Assembly: GCA_944324405.1 (NCBI GenBank)
Contig: CALUWF010000001.1
Span: 337,286 to 401,285 of the forward strand
From: Candidatus Gastranaerophilales bacterium
Lineage (GTDB): Bacteria; Cyanobacteriota; Vampirovibrionia; Gastranaerophilales; Gastranaerophilaceae
Direction: 5' to 3'
Length of the DNA: 64,000 bases
How positions within the stretch are numbered: position 1 is the stretch's first letter; every line of letters begins with the position of its first letter. The translations under genes were made by a program, and so were the position numbers. This document shows positions 1 to 8,259 of this stretch, in pieces. The notes under the pieces were generated by a model. That model ran no database searches. It was not told where the DNA came from and saw only the letters and a list, made by a program, of their open reading frames with translations.

Positions 1-1
1 C

Positions 2-934
2 GGAGCTTTTCGTGACAGAATAATACACCACCTTATATACAATGCCATAAAAGACAGGTTTGACAAGGTTTTTATAGATGATGTATTTAGCTGCATTCCA
101 AAACGCGGAACGCTAAAAGGTGCGCAAAAAGCCGCTTTTTATGCTAAAAAGCTCACAAAAAATTACACTCAAAAAGCTTATTTTATGAAAGCCGACATCT
201 CAAACTTTTTCAACAGTATAGATAAAGAAATTCTCTTTGATGAAGTTCGCAAATATGTCTATGAGCCTTGGCTTGTGCGGCTCATTGAAAAAGTCCTCTT
301 TCACAACCCCAGAAACAACGTTTCTATGAAATCCCCAAAATGGCTCTTTGAGCAAGTTCCGGCCTACAAAAGTCTTTTTAACATTGATGCAAAAAAAGGT
401 TTGCCTATCGGCAATCTGACAAGCCAATTTTTTGCAAATGTTTATCTCAATCCGCTCGATCAATACGTAAAAAACGAACTAAAATGCAAATATTATTTAA
501 GATACGTTGATGACATACTTCTTTTACATCAAGACGCAGGCTGGCTCAATCAGGCGTATTCAAAGATAAACCGTTTTTTGCTTGATAATCTTGCTATGAG
601 CCTAAATCACAGAAAAAAGAATATGAACCTCATCTGCCGCGGATTTGACTTTGTAGGACACATGGTAAAACCAAACCGCATATTTTTAAGAACAACAATA
701 ATAAAAAAATCTTTTGAAACAATTAAAAAATGGGAAAAAAATCCAAACCGCTTTTGCCCGGAAGAATTGGAGATATTCAGAAACAAAATAAACAGCTACC
801 TTGGAATGTATAAGCATATAAACGGCTACAACCTGCGCAAAAAAATCTGCATGCGGGCAACCACCCTTTTTACTCATCCGGATGAAGACTTTTCAAAAAT
901 AATAATTACAAATTACAACGAAGAAAAAAAATAA
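2..934 (+). CDS. Reverse transcriptase, DGR type (5' end outside window)
   Basis: RNA-directed DNA polymerase. The frame is open from base 2, so the true start lies to the left. Visible in order: an N-terminal RDRIIHHLIYNAI block, motif A KADISNFF with the first catalytic Asp, motif B GLPIGNLTSQ, motif C YVDD, a GFDFVGH motif E, and a C-terminal SYLGMYKHINGYNLRK segment. The IGNxTSQ form of motif B, instead of the QGxxxSP of group II intron enzymes, and the C-terminal SYLG..KH..Y.LRK block are typical of DGR and related bacterial RTs. No maturase, HNH or X domain is seen. It converges on the variable prepilin gene and ends about 140 bp from it. An Avd partner or a classical template repeat could lie off the left edge. 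The RT assignment is secure. The DGR subclass is inferred from motifs only. Confidence 0.88.
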   Translation, partial: GAFRDRIIHHLIYNAIKDRFDKVFIDDVFSCIPKRGTLKGAQKAAFYAKKLTKNYTQKAYFMKADISNFFNSIDKEILFDEVRKYVYEPWLVRLIEKVLFHNPRNNVSMKSPKWLFEQVPAYKSLFNIDAKKGLPIGNLTSQFFANVYLNPLDQYVKNELKCKYYLRYVDDILLLHQDAGWLNQAYSKINRFLLDNLAMSLNHRKKNMNLICRGFDFVGHMVKPNRIFLRTTIIKKSFETIKKWEKNPNRFCPEELEIFRNKINSYLGMYKHINGYNLRKKICMRATTLFTHPDEDFSKIIITNYNEEKK

Positions 935-939
935 AAAAA

Positions 940-972
940 GAGGGCCAACATATTTATCCTGGAGTGACCCTC
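940..972 (-). terminator. Hairpin terminator-like element, minus direction
   Basis: GAGGG at 940-944 pairs with CCCTC at 968-972. Read on the minus strand, the stem is followed by a run of U. The loop contains CCTGGAGT (958-965). It probably backs up the stronger hairpin at 1002-1047. Confidence 0.45.
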
Positions 973-993
973 GAATTAAGATACGAAGTCTTT

Positions 994-1048
994 AAAAAAA
1001 AGGGTGCCTTCTGAAAACGTACCTGGAGTTGTATCTTCAAGGCACCCC
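994..1048 (-). terminator. Rho-independent terminator of the variable prepilin
   Basis: A 9-bp stem, GGGTGCCTT (1002-1010) with AAGGCACCC (1039-1047), is followed on the minus strand by eight U (1001-994). It lies 25 bp past the stop codon at 1074. Its loop contains CCTGGAGT (1022-1029), an octamer also found in the loop of the neighbouring hairpin and at the 3' edge of the array remnant. Confidence 0.7.
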
Positions 1049-1073
1049 AAAATGGTTAATTTACATGAAATCT

Positions 1074-2396
1074 TTAATCGTCATATTTTATCCAATTTAA
1101 ATACACATAGCCGTTTTGGCCGGCAGAACCGCCGCCGGGGTTCGGATAGTTTGTAGTATCCTCGCTCCAGCCGCCTCCGCCGCCGCCTGCGCCTGCGGCA
1201 CCGTATTGAGCCGAGTCATAAACATTATTTGGCGCAACAAATACAACGGTTGAGCCGTTTACGTTTGTATTTGTGCAAACGGTGCTGTCAATAAAAAGAC
1301 CGCCGCAGGAACCTTTTGTGCCAAGTCCGCTGTCACCTCCGACGCCGCCCGAGGAGCCGCCAAAGCCGTTTGTGCTTGTAAATGTCTTGCCGTCTTTTCC
1401 GGATGAACCGGCTTTTGAATCCAAATTGCTTGTATCCGTTGCGCTTGTGTAAACTCCGCCGCCTGCACCGCCTTTGCCTTGTACTGCATCAGAGCTTGAA
1501 GTTGCAGAAGTTCCCGCACTTCCTTTAGTTCCGCCCTTTAAGGTGTATGTGAGCGAATCAAAAGTTATTGAGGTTGCGCCGCCGTCAGCACCGTTTGAAC
1601 CGACTCCGCCCGCTGCGCCTCCGCCGCCCACTCTGATTGTATATTCTACACCGGCGCTTACGGGGATATCTTTTATTATTGCAAAGGCTCCGCCGCCTCC
1701 GCCTCCTCCGCCCGCTGCGGGATAAACTATATCATATTGGATTTCGGCAATGCCGTTTGCGCCTCTGCCGCCTTTACCTTTGTATACGTTTGAGGTTGAG
1801 CCGGAGATTTGAAATCTTACTGTTCCGCCTCCGCCACCTGCGCCATAGCGCGAACCGTCCATTCCGTTTTCACTGTTGCTGTCGCCGCCTGAGCCGCCGC
1901 CCGTGAATGAAGAGTAGTTATATGCGCTTCCGCCGCCTGCGCCGCCTGTGGCCGAGGTATTGCCTTCTTTTTCATAGTTGCCGTTCACACCGTTTGGGCC
2001 ATAGCTTGAACAATCTCTGTTTACCCATGATGTTCCGTTGTATTCTCTGCAAGTATTTTGAGCTTTTTTGCCTCCGCCGTCACCATAATCCGATGAAGTC
2101 GCTCCTTTTCCGCCCAAGCCGCCGGGTACTTCAATACCCCATTTTAATTTTCCGCTTGCATCATTCACTTTGATTGATGAAGCGGCGCCGTTTGAACCGT
2201 CACCTGCTGCCGCGCCCGAGCTGCCTCCGGCGCTTCCGCCCGCGCCTCCGGCAGCTCCATAGAGTATAATCTCTCCTCCGATGTTTGATTCAATTACATT
2301 TTTTGGTATTTCGAGATTTTTTATGTAAGGAGCGCCGCCGCCTCCGCCGCCGGCGAAAGTGTTAAAGCGTAGAGCCAATTTCTCCAGGACACAGCG
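1074..2396 (-). CDS. Glycine-rich tail of the variable prepilin, out of frame in this sequence
   Basis: This reading frame continues the prepilin if one base is added between 2397 and 2396, where most cassettes read CGGTTCGCTG but this locus reads CGGTCGCTG. It encodes RCVLEKLALRF followed by about 430 residues of glycine-rich, low-complexity sequence with blocks such as AGGGGGGGG, separated by short beta-prone stretches (for example IIKDIPVSAGVEYTIRV), ending GYVYLNWIKYDD. There is no start codon or ribosome site of its own near the junction. The complete in-frame protein would be 823 residues. A paralogue at 62421 has the same layout with the junction in frame, which suggests the long form is the ancestral functional product. 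An assembly or base-calling error is the main alternative. Confidence 0.7.
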   Translation of the reverse strand, partial: RCVLEKLALRFNTFAGGGGGGAPYIKNLEIPKNVIESNIGGEIILYGAAGGAGGSAGGSSGAAAGDGSNGAASSIKVNDASGKLKWGIEVPGGLGGKGATSSDYGDGGGKKAQNTCREYNGTSWVNRDCSSYGPNGVNGNYEKEGNTSATGGAGGGSAYNYSSFTGGGSGGDSNSENGMDGSRYGAGGGGGTVRFQISGSTSNVYKGKGGRGANGIAEIQYDIVYPAAGGGGGGGGAFAIIKDIPVSAGVEYTIRVGGGGAAGGVGSNGADGGATSITFDSLTYTLKGGTKGSAGTSATSSSDAVQGKGGAGGGVYTSATDTSNLDSKAGSSGKDGKTFTSTNGFGGSSGGVGGDSGLGTKGSCGGLFIDSTVCTNTNVNGSTVVFVAPNNVYDSAQYGAAGAGGGGGGWSEDTTNYPNPGGGSAGQNGYVYLNWIKYDD

Positions 2397-3544
2397 ACCG
2401 AAAAGGCACGAGTAAGCTCTGTAGCGCTGGCTAATATTAATTTGCTTCCTTCCATGGAATAAATTGCAACTCTGCCCTCGGTAGTGGTATTCGTGTAATA
2501 CGCATGAGCGCAACAACTTTTACCGGTAGCGTCACGACATAAGTTAACCCCGCAATGGCACCTTGGCGACCCCAAAGCGGAGGAGTTGCAGTCACAAAGT
2601 TGTAAACCGTCTGAGCCTAAATACTTCGATAATTTTGCATTATTAACACTGGACTCCGCGTTAATGACTGCTTGCCATCCTGTCATTTCCGCGTTAGTCG
2701 GTAATCTCCAGTCACCTGCGTTTGTACCTTCCGGGTTCCACTGTGCACATGAATCACGTGCGGCTGTCCATTGACATACCGTCCTTGTACATCCGCTGTA
2801 ATTACTGCTGTGCGTACCCCATGTTCCGCTGTTTGTACAATTTGAGGAAGTCGTGCCCGACCAACAGCAGTTTGTGGAACTTGAAGGACAAGTTCCCGAG
2901 CCTGCCGTGAGTTTTGTAACTGTTGATGCCATTGTAGGGCCGTTTGGATCACCTACGTTGTATTTTGTAACGCAAGTATTTTTTCCGCCCGAGCCGTTCA
3001 TTGATGCGGGGATAAACATCGCATTATATTTGTTGCAGTCAGCCTGAGATTGCGGGGCGCCCTGCTGTTGGGTGTAGGCACCGCCTCCGCCGCCTCCGCC
3101 GCCTCCGGCGAGATAGCTTATTGTAACATTTTTCATATTTTTGGTTATTTTAATTGTCTTTGTTTGCGAACTTCCTATTGATGAGTTTGCAGCATAGCTT
3201 TTTTGATCGAGCGATACGGTGGGAGTTGTCGCGCCCGCTCCTCCTCCGCCGCCTGATACCATTACAGCGCTTATTGAACTTACTCTGTTTGGAACAGTGA
3301 ATTTACAATCAACCGCATTGGGGTCATCTGCCGCAGCCGAGCAGTCTGTAGCGAATTTGTCATACAAGAAAAGCTGACCTTCTGTCTTGTAACTAATATT
3401 TGCACGTTCTTTTACTCTTTTTGTCAGAACAGGTGCAAAGAGTGTCAATATTATTGATATAATAAGAATTGCGACCAAAAGTTCAGCCAGAGTAAATGCG
3501 TTTTTCTTCAAACGCCAAAAGCCTGTTTTCATCATAAAATTCAC
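2321..3544 (-). CDS. Type IV prepilin with exchangeable C-type-lectin-like (FISUMP-like) domain
   Basis: Expression locus of the cassette system, 407 residues as it stands. It starts with GTG at 3544, with GAGG about 8 nt upstream; ATG codons at 3535 and 3532 are alternatives. Residues 1-16 are a prepilin leader cleaved before FTLAELLVA, followed by the hydrophobic N-terminal helix of type IV pilins. Next come two glycine-rich stretches, a Cys-rich segment (NCCWSG..), and a fixed half-domain with GDWRLPTNAEM, typical of Fib_succ_major/FISUMP domains. The variable half runs from LCDCNSSALGS to the 3' edge. Bases 2403-2589 are identical to array cassette 28. After the edge the frame shifts (FSVAVSW..) and stops at 2321, so the glycine-rich tail is lost. 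The product is probably a surface filament or minor pilin subunit presenting a ligand-binding domain. Pilin class is clear. The FISUMP call rests on motif resemblance. Confidence 0.82.
   Translation of the reverse strand: MNFMMKTGFWRLKKNAFTLAELLVAILIISIILTLFAPVLTKRVKERANISYKTEGQLFLYDKFATDCSAAADDPNAVDCKFTVPNRVSSISAVMVSGGGGGAGATTPTVSLDQKSYAANSSIGSSQTKTIKITKNMKNVTISYLAGGGGGGGGGAYTQQQGAPQSQADCNKYNAMFIPASMNGSGGKNTCVTKYNVGDPNGPTMASTVTKLTAGSGTCPSSSTNCCWSGTTSSNCTNSGTWGTHSSNYSGCTRTVCQWTAARDSCAQWNPEGTNAGDWRLPTNAEMTGWQAVINAESSVNNAKLSKYLGSDGLQLCDCNSSALGSPRCHCGVNLCRDATGKSCCAHAYYTNTTTEGRVAIYSMEGSKLILASATELTRAFSVAVSWRNWLYALTLSPAAEAAALLT
2403..2589 (-). repeat. Exchanged tract: 187 bp identical to cassette 28
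   Basis: The reverse complement of this stretch equals 11200-11386 base for base. Immediately outside it the two loci differ. On the 5' side the gene has GACTGCAAC where cassette 28 has GACAGCAAC. On the 3' side the gene has GCCTTTTCGG where the cassette has GCCTTATCGG. The boundaries mark the minimum extent of the last transfer. The direction, array to gene or gene to array, cannot be read from one sequence. Confidence 0.9.
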
Positions 3545-3793
3545 CGATTATTCCTCAAAAGCTACTCTTATAACATTAAAAAATTATTGATATATAACCT
3601 ACAATATAACATATTTGTTTTTAATTTCAACCATGAATTATAATTATAAAAATAATTGTAACATTTGATGGAAAAAGTACTTAAAATATGTTAAAATCGG
3701 TCATTGATAGTTAATTTTGCACGTTGACAATTGAATATTAAATTCACTGATTTATATTAAATATATCGGAATTTCCGATATTGATTAAACACT
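3545..3793. promoter_or_regulatory. Divergent control region between prepilin gene and cassette array
   Basis: About 250 bp of very AT-rich sequence without a gene. On the minus strand a TATAA-like box (GTTATAAGAG) lies about 30 bp before the prepilin start. On the plus strand TTGACA (3724-3729) is followed by TATATT (3753-3758), but the 23-bp spacing is poor, so a plus-strand promoter is only possible. A perfect inverted repeat lies at 3763-3781. Confidence 0.4.
3763..3781. promoter_or_regulatory. Perfect 9-bp palindrome, candidate operator
   Basis: ATATCGGAA (3763-3771), one central T, then TTCCGATAT (3773-3781). It sits directly upstream of structured element A and downstream of the plus-strand TTGACA. 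Shape and position suit a dimeric repressor site controlling array transcription. No cognate regulator is identified. Confidence 0.45.
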
Positions 3794-3878
3794 CCTTAGA
3801 GCGGTATGTTTCACGGAACATGCCGGAGAAGGTATTAAACTCGTTTTAAGGTAGCGGCAGAATGATACGCCGCTTAAG
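3794..3878 (+). ncRNA. Structured RNA element A at the array head
   Basis: First of three copies (with 10370 and 12591). P1: CCTTA (3794-3798) with TAAGG (3847-3851). P2: 9 bp, CGGTATGTT (3802-3810) with AACATGCCG (3817-3825), closed by the hexaloop TCACGG. P3: AGCGGC (3853-3858) with GCCGCT (3869-3874). The joiner reads GAG..AGG....TAAACTCGTT and TTAAG follows. Stem bases differ between copies while pairing is kept, so it is probably selected as RNA. I do not recognise it as a known riboswitch. Confidence 0.65.
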
Positions 3879-3916
3879 CTGTATACGGTTAACACATCGG
3901 ACGTGCTTTATGAAAA

Positions 3917-3944
3917 GCGGCTTCATTTTATATTATGAAGCCGC
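3917..3944 (+). other. Ten-bp hairpin upstream of cassette 1
   Basis: GCGGCTTCAT (3917-3926) pairs perfectly with ATGAAGCCGC (3935-3944) over an 8-nt AT loop. No U-run follows, so it is not a standard terminator. It lies between element A and the first cassette and has no equivalent before elements B or C. Confidence 0.5.
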
Positions 3945-3996
3945 AAAGTACGGCCGAGTGGCTTTTGGCTTTTAGCATACTGAAAACCTTAAATAA

Positions 3997-4208
3997 ACTT
4001 TGTGACTGGTGCGACTTCGCTTATGGGTCGGTTCTTTGTTTTTATTCGATGGACAGCTGCCCGGGCGCACGGTTTGATTCAAAGTCAGATAATGCTTGCT
4101 ATCCTTATGACTTATGGGCAGGCTCTGACACCATGTTTCAGCTTTGCAGCGGTAATGCTTTCACCAGAGTCGCTACACCTGATTATGCCATTTCGGCGCG
4201 CTGTGTCC
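3997..4208 (+). repeat. Cassette 1
   Basis: Open from LCDWCDFAYGS to ARCV. It is the only cassette with GAC TTC in place of the conserved TCC TCC. Three-base 3' edge allele (CGC between CGG and GCTG), followed in frame by RYLIK. Confidence 0.8.
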
Positions 4209-4254
4209 GGTATTTAATAAAAATGTGTTTATTGTATAGAGTAAACTTTAAAAA

Positions 4255-4472
4255 ACTTTGTGACAACAACTCCTCCGATTTGGGGTCGATAATGTGCTTA
4301 ATGGGTTATCCGTTATGCCTCGGTACACCCAATAATAACAAATGCGGACCGCAAGACTATTTGACAGGAAATTTACATGGCACTAATGTTTGGTATTATA
4401 CACTTTCCAGGGGTAAATTTGCTCAACATAATACTTTGTCAATGAAAGAAGCCTTTTCGGCGCGCTGTGTCC
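4255..4472 (+). repeat. Cassette 2
   Basis: Open from LCDNNSSDLGS to ARCV. Three-base edge allele CGC, shared only with cassette 1. The spacer after it is almost identical to the one after cassette 1. Confidence 0.8.
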
Positions 4473-4519
4473 GGTATTTAATAAAAATGTGTTTATTGTA
4501 TAGAGTAAACTTTAAAAAA

Positions 4520-4734
4520 ACTTTGTGACCACGGCTCCTCCTCTAAGGGGTCGCTAAAGTGTTTTTGCGGGTCTTCTTCTTCCTGCAAAGGCAGTTATGA
4601 CGACAAATGTCATACTCATAACTATTGGTCGGGCAGTGCTACAGGAGAGAAATATTACGCCGCCAATTTGGATTCGGGCTCTTGGGTACGCTCGCCAAAT
4701 CCCTCCGGATATCCCTTTTCGGCTCGCTGTGTCC
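4520..4734 (+). repeat. Cassette 3
   Basis: Open from LCDHGSSSKGS to ARCV; core CFCGSSSSCKGS, then CHTHNYWSGS. Edge allele CTC. Confidence 0.8.
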
Positions 4735-4782
4735 GGTATTTAATAAAAAATGTGTTTACTTATACAATAAAACCTTAAAAAA

Positions 4783-5006
4783 ACTTTGTGACTGGTACTC
4801 CTCCGCTTATGGGTCGGTATACTGTTCTTGGAATATAAGGTGTCCCGGGGCGCTAAGCGATTTAAGCACATCGGGAGATTGCAATATTCATGGGCATTGG
4901 TCACAGACGGCTTCAGGCGGCAGCTATTATGATTTAGGGCTTGGCGAGGGGCGTGCGCAATTGTATTTGAAAAAGCCGGGCTATGCCTTTTCGGTTCGCT
5001 GTGTCC
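4783..5006 (+). repeat. Cassette 4
   Basis: Open from LCDWYSSAYGS to VRCV; core IRCPGALSD then GHWSQTASGG. Close relative of cassette 13. Edge allele TTC. Confidence 0.8.
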
Positions 5007-5053
5007 GGTATTTAATGAATTTGTGTTTATTTATACAATAAAACCTTAAAATA

Positions 5054-5268
5054 ACTTTGTGAGCGCGGCTCCCCCGCTTGGGGGTCTGTGTATTGCGGAA
5101 GTACCCCTACCCCCGGGTGTTATGGCGCCCTTAATACGAACTGCGATCCCGCCTTTATATGGAGCTCGACTATGTCCGGCAACGGTTATCGCTATTTGTG
5201 GCTGCATAACAACGTTTGTTATATCGATACAGTTTCGGCCAATGACTCCTTTTCGGCCCGCTGTGTCC
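5054..5268 (+). repeat. Cassette 5
   Basis: Open from LCERGSPAWGS to ARCV. The 5' edge has GAG for GAC and TCCCCC for TCCTCC. Shares the ending SANDSFSARCV with cassette 6. Edge allele CCC. Confidence 0.8.
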
Positions 5269-5315
5269 GGTATTTAATGAATTTGTGTTTACTTATACAA
5301 TAAAACCTTAAAAGA

Positions 5316-5524
5316 ACTTTGTGACCGTTACTCCTCCTCTTTGGGGTCGCTGCATTGCCAACCGTCCGGCGGGTGCTTGGGCGCGGTTAATCCAAGCTGT
5401 GATGCGGCGTTTATTTGGAACTCGAGTATGGATGGCAGCAATTATCACTATATGAGACTGGATAACGGCGTTATTTATCACTCTGCACATTCGGCCAATG
5501 ACTCCTTTTCGGCTCGCTGTGTCC
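5316..5524 (+). repeat. Cassette 6
   Basis: Open from LCDRYSSSLGS to ARCV; core GGCLGAVNPSC then AAFIWNSS. Edge allele CTC. Confidence 0.8.
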
Positions 5525-5571
5525 GGTATTTAATTAATTTGTGTTTAGTTATGCAATAAAACCTTAAAAGA

Positions 5572-5776
5572 ACTTTGTGACTACTCCTCCGCTTATGGGT
5601 CGATTTGGTGTCAAAGTTCAGGACTTTGCAGGGGCGCATCAGATGGCTGCTGTTACAGTAACACCTATTGGACTCTGACAGTACAGGGCACAAACCACTG
5701 GGAGTTCCATCTTATTTTCGGTGAAATAGGAGACAATAAATGGGACGCTCGTTATGCCTTTTCGGTCGCTGTGTCC
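5572..5776 (+). repeat. Cassette 7 (two-base edge)
   Basis: Open from LCDYSSAYGS, with one variable codon fewer than other cassettes. The 3' edge is the two-base allele TC, as in the expressed gene, so it reads FSVAVSGA and stops. Confidence 0.8.
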
Positions 5777-5822
5777 GGGGCTTAAAAAAACGTGTTTATA
5801 GTATATGGTAAACTTTAAAATA

Positions 5823-6049
5823 ACTTTGTGACTGGTACTCCTCCGCTTATGGGTCGATTTGGTGCTATAGCAAAGAGTACACTTGTCTTGGCGCGCAGTC
5901 TGATACGGGTTATACCGGCTCTTGCCACCCGCTTGATGTATGGTCAGAGTGTACGGGCGCAAACACCTGTTTGTTTTTTCAGCTTGGTAGCGGCAAATTT
6001 GTAATCAACTCGCGTAATATGCGTTATGCCTTTTCGGTTCGCTGTGTCC
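5823..6049 (+). repeat. Cassette 8
   Basis: Open from LCDWYSSAYGS to VRCVL then TAG. Core resembles cassettes 18 and 23 (CLGAQ.D.GY, then CLFFQLG). Edge allele TTC. Confidence 0.8.
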
Positions 6050-6099
6050 TGTAGCTTAATAAAAAAAATGTGTTTATTGTGTATAAAAGCCTTAAAATA

Positions 6100-6329
6100 A
6101 CTTTGTGACCTCAACTCCTCCTCTTTGGGGTCGCTTATGTGCTTAAGTACAGCGAATTTGTGCTATGGAGCAGTTGCTGACCCGAGTTTTGCCCATGGCT
6201 GTTACTCTTTTGCCATTTGGTCAAGCACCCCTTCAAGCAGCGGCCGTTATTATGACCTGTGTGTTTGGAACGGCAGGGGGCAAATTTTAGAGCGTCCTGC
6301 GGGCTATGCCTATTCGGTTCGCTGTGTCC
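6100..6329 (+). repeat. Cassette 9
   Basis: Open from LCDLNSSSLGS to VRCV; core CYGAVADPSF. Edge allele TTC. Confidence 0.8.
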
Positions 6330-6377
6330 GGTATTTAATAAAAAATGTGTTTACTTATACAATAAAACCTTAAAAAG

Positions 6378-6604
6378 ACTTTGTAACGGCTACTCCTCCG
6401 CCTTGGGGTCGATATTTTGCTTTGACGGGGTGAGTCTTTGTCGCGGCAGCGGCTCGGACGGCGTTACTGTCGACAATTGTGCTGTTCATGATGTGTGGTC
6501 AGGCACCGCTGGTGGCGGCGGGTATTATTTTTTGTTTAACTATCATGTTCTAACCGCACAAAACTCATATCCCGCAAATTTTGCCTTTTCGGCCCGCTGT
6601 GTCC
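6378..6604 (+). repeat. Cassette 10
   Basis: Open from LCNGYSSALGS to ARCV; the 5' edge reads GTAAC for GTGAC. Edge allele CCC. Confidence 0.8.
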
Positions 6605-6652
6605 GGAGGTTAAGAGAAAATGTGTTTATAGTAGGCAGTAAGCTTTAAATTG

Positions 6653-6879
6653 ACTTTGTGACAGTCACTCCTCCGCTAATGGGTTGATATACTGTTGGGA
6701 TGGGCCGTACCGTTGTCTTGGCAGCTGGGGGAAAAATGGCGAGCAGCATCGCTGCTATGTTCATAATATTTGGTCAAGTACACCCGGGGGCTATGGCTAT
6801 TATGTTTTGTTCAATTACGCAGGTTCATCGGCGGATGTAACATCTGACCCTGTGTGTGCCTTGTCGGCTCGCTGTGTCC
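6653..6879 (+). repeat. Cassette 11
   Basis: Open from LCDSHSSANGL to ARCVL then TAG; core CLGSWGKNGEQ, then CYVHNIWSS. Edge allele CTC. Confidence 0.8.
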
Positions 6880-6926
6880 TGTAGCTTAATGAAATTGTGT
6901 TTATTATGTATAAAAACCTTAAAAAG

Positions 6927-7138
6927 ACTTTGTGACGGCGGCTCCTCCGCTATGGGGTTGTGCAGATGTTATATGGCTACTACTTGCCTTGGGGCGTATA
7001 GTTCAGCTTGCCAGACTGACAACCTTTGGGCGATAACCCAGGGCAGCACAGGATATTATTATCTTACGTTGAATTACGGCGAAGTAAACGTTAGATCAGT
7101 TAACCTGCCATATGCCGCCTTTTCGGCTCGCTGTGTCC
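6927..7138 (+). repeat. Cassette 12
   Basis: Open from LCDGGSSAMGL to ARCV; core TCLGAYSSACQTDNLW. Close relative of cassette 16. Edge allele CTC. Confidence 0.8.
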
Positions 7139-7183
7139 GGTATTTGATGAAATTGTGTTTATTGTGTATAAAAACCTTAAAAA

Positions 7184-7407
7184 ACTTTGTGACTGGATCT
7201 CCTCCTCTTTGGGGTCGATATACTGTCCTATTGATACAAGGTGTCCCGGGGCGCTGAGCGATTCAGGTACATCGGGAGATTGTTATAGGCATGCGCATTG
7301 GTCACAAACAGCTTCAGGTAATGGCTATTATGATTTAGGGCTTGGCGATGGGCATGCGCAATTGTATTTGAGAAAGCCGGGCTATGCCTTTTCGGTTCGC
7401 TGTGTCC
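7184..7407 (+). repeat. Cassette 13
   Basis: Open from LCDWISSSLGS to VRCV. Close relative of cassette 4, with scattered silent and replacement changes. Edge allele TTC. Confidence 0.8.
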
Positions 7408-7455
7408 GGAGGTTAAGAGAAATTGTGTTTATAGTAGGCAGTAAGCTTTAAAATA

Positions 7456-7688
7456 ACTTTGTGACACGCACTCCTCCTCTTTGGGGTCGCTACAGTGTTA
7501 CAACCACGGTACCAATTGCCCCGGGGCGCTTAGTGACGGTGGCGTTGTCGGACGCTGCCATCCTCACGATTTATGGTCAGGCTCAGTGTCAGGTGCTACT
7601 CACTACTTTTTTCTTATGGGCAATGGCAAACTGGTTGGGAAAAACCCTTATTGTACGCCTCGTTATGCCTTTTCGGTTCGCTGTGTCC
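7456..7688 (+). repeat. Cassette 14
   Basis: Open from LCDTHSSSLGS to VRCVP then TAG; core CPGALSDGGVVGRCHPHD. Edge allele TTC. Confidence 0.8.
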
Positions 7689-7736
7689 CGTAGCTTAATA
7701 AAATTGTGTTTATAGTATATGGTAAGCTTTAAATTA

Positions 7737-7954
7737 ACTTTGTGACCAAGACTCCTCGGCTTCGGGGTCGATAAGATGTTATTGCGGTTCTAAATACGGC
7801 TGTAACGGGAGTATTGACGGCGGGCGTGCCCATGCCCATCATTTCTGGTCGGGCACTCCTGTAGGAGGGCACTATTATGCAGGCCAGATGAGTTCCGCTT
7901 CTCTCACGGTGCCAAACCTAAATCCGAGATACGCCTTTTCGGCTCGCTGTGTCC
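7737..7954 (+). repeat. Cassette 15
   Basis: Open from LCDQDSSASGS to ARCV; core CNGSIDGGRAHAHHFWSGT. Edge allele CTC. Confidence 0.8.
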
Positions 7955-8001
7955 GGTATTTGATAAAATTGTGTTTATTTATACAATAAAACCTTAAAAT
8001 A

Positions 8002-8213
8002 ACTTTGTGACGGCAGCTCCTCCGCTTCGGGGCTGTGCAAATGTTACAATGCCACTACTTGCCTTGGGGCGTATAGTTCAGCTTGCCAGACTGACAACCT
8101 TTGGGCAATAACTCAGGGCAGCACAGGATATTATTATCTTACGCTGGTTTATGGCAAAGCATCCGTTAAATCGGTTAATCTGCCGCATGCGGCCTATTCG
8201 GTTCGCTGTGTCC
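8002..8213 (+). repeat. Cassette 16
   Basis: Open from LCDGSSSASGL to VRCVP then TAG. Near-duplicate of cassette 12 that diverges toward the 3' part. Edge allele TTC. Confidence 0.8.
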
Positions 8214-8259
8214 CGTAGCTTAATAAAATGTGTTTATAATATGCAGAAAACTTTAAAAA

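Noticed and set aside
1474..2173. Plus-strand ORFs rich in Pro and Arg opposite the glycine-rich tail
   Set aside because: These are mirror frames of GGC/GGA-rich coding sequence on the minus strand, with no ribosome sites.
2586..3047. Short ORFs on both strands within the prepilin gene
   Set aside because: They overlap the continuous pilin frame that carries the FTLAELL, RLPT and LCD motifs.
3724..3758. Sigma-70 promoter TTGACA...TATATT for the array
   Set aside because: A 23-bp spacing is outside the normal range. Kept only as part of the control region, not as a called promoter.
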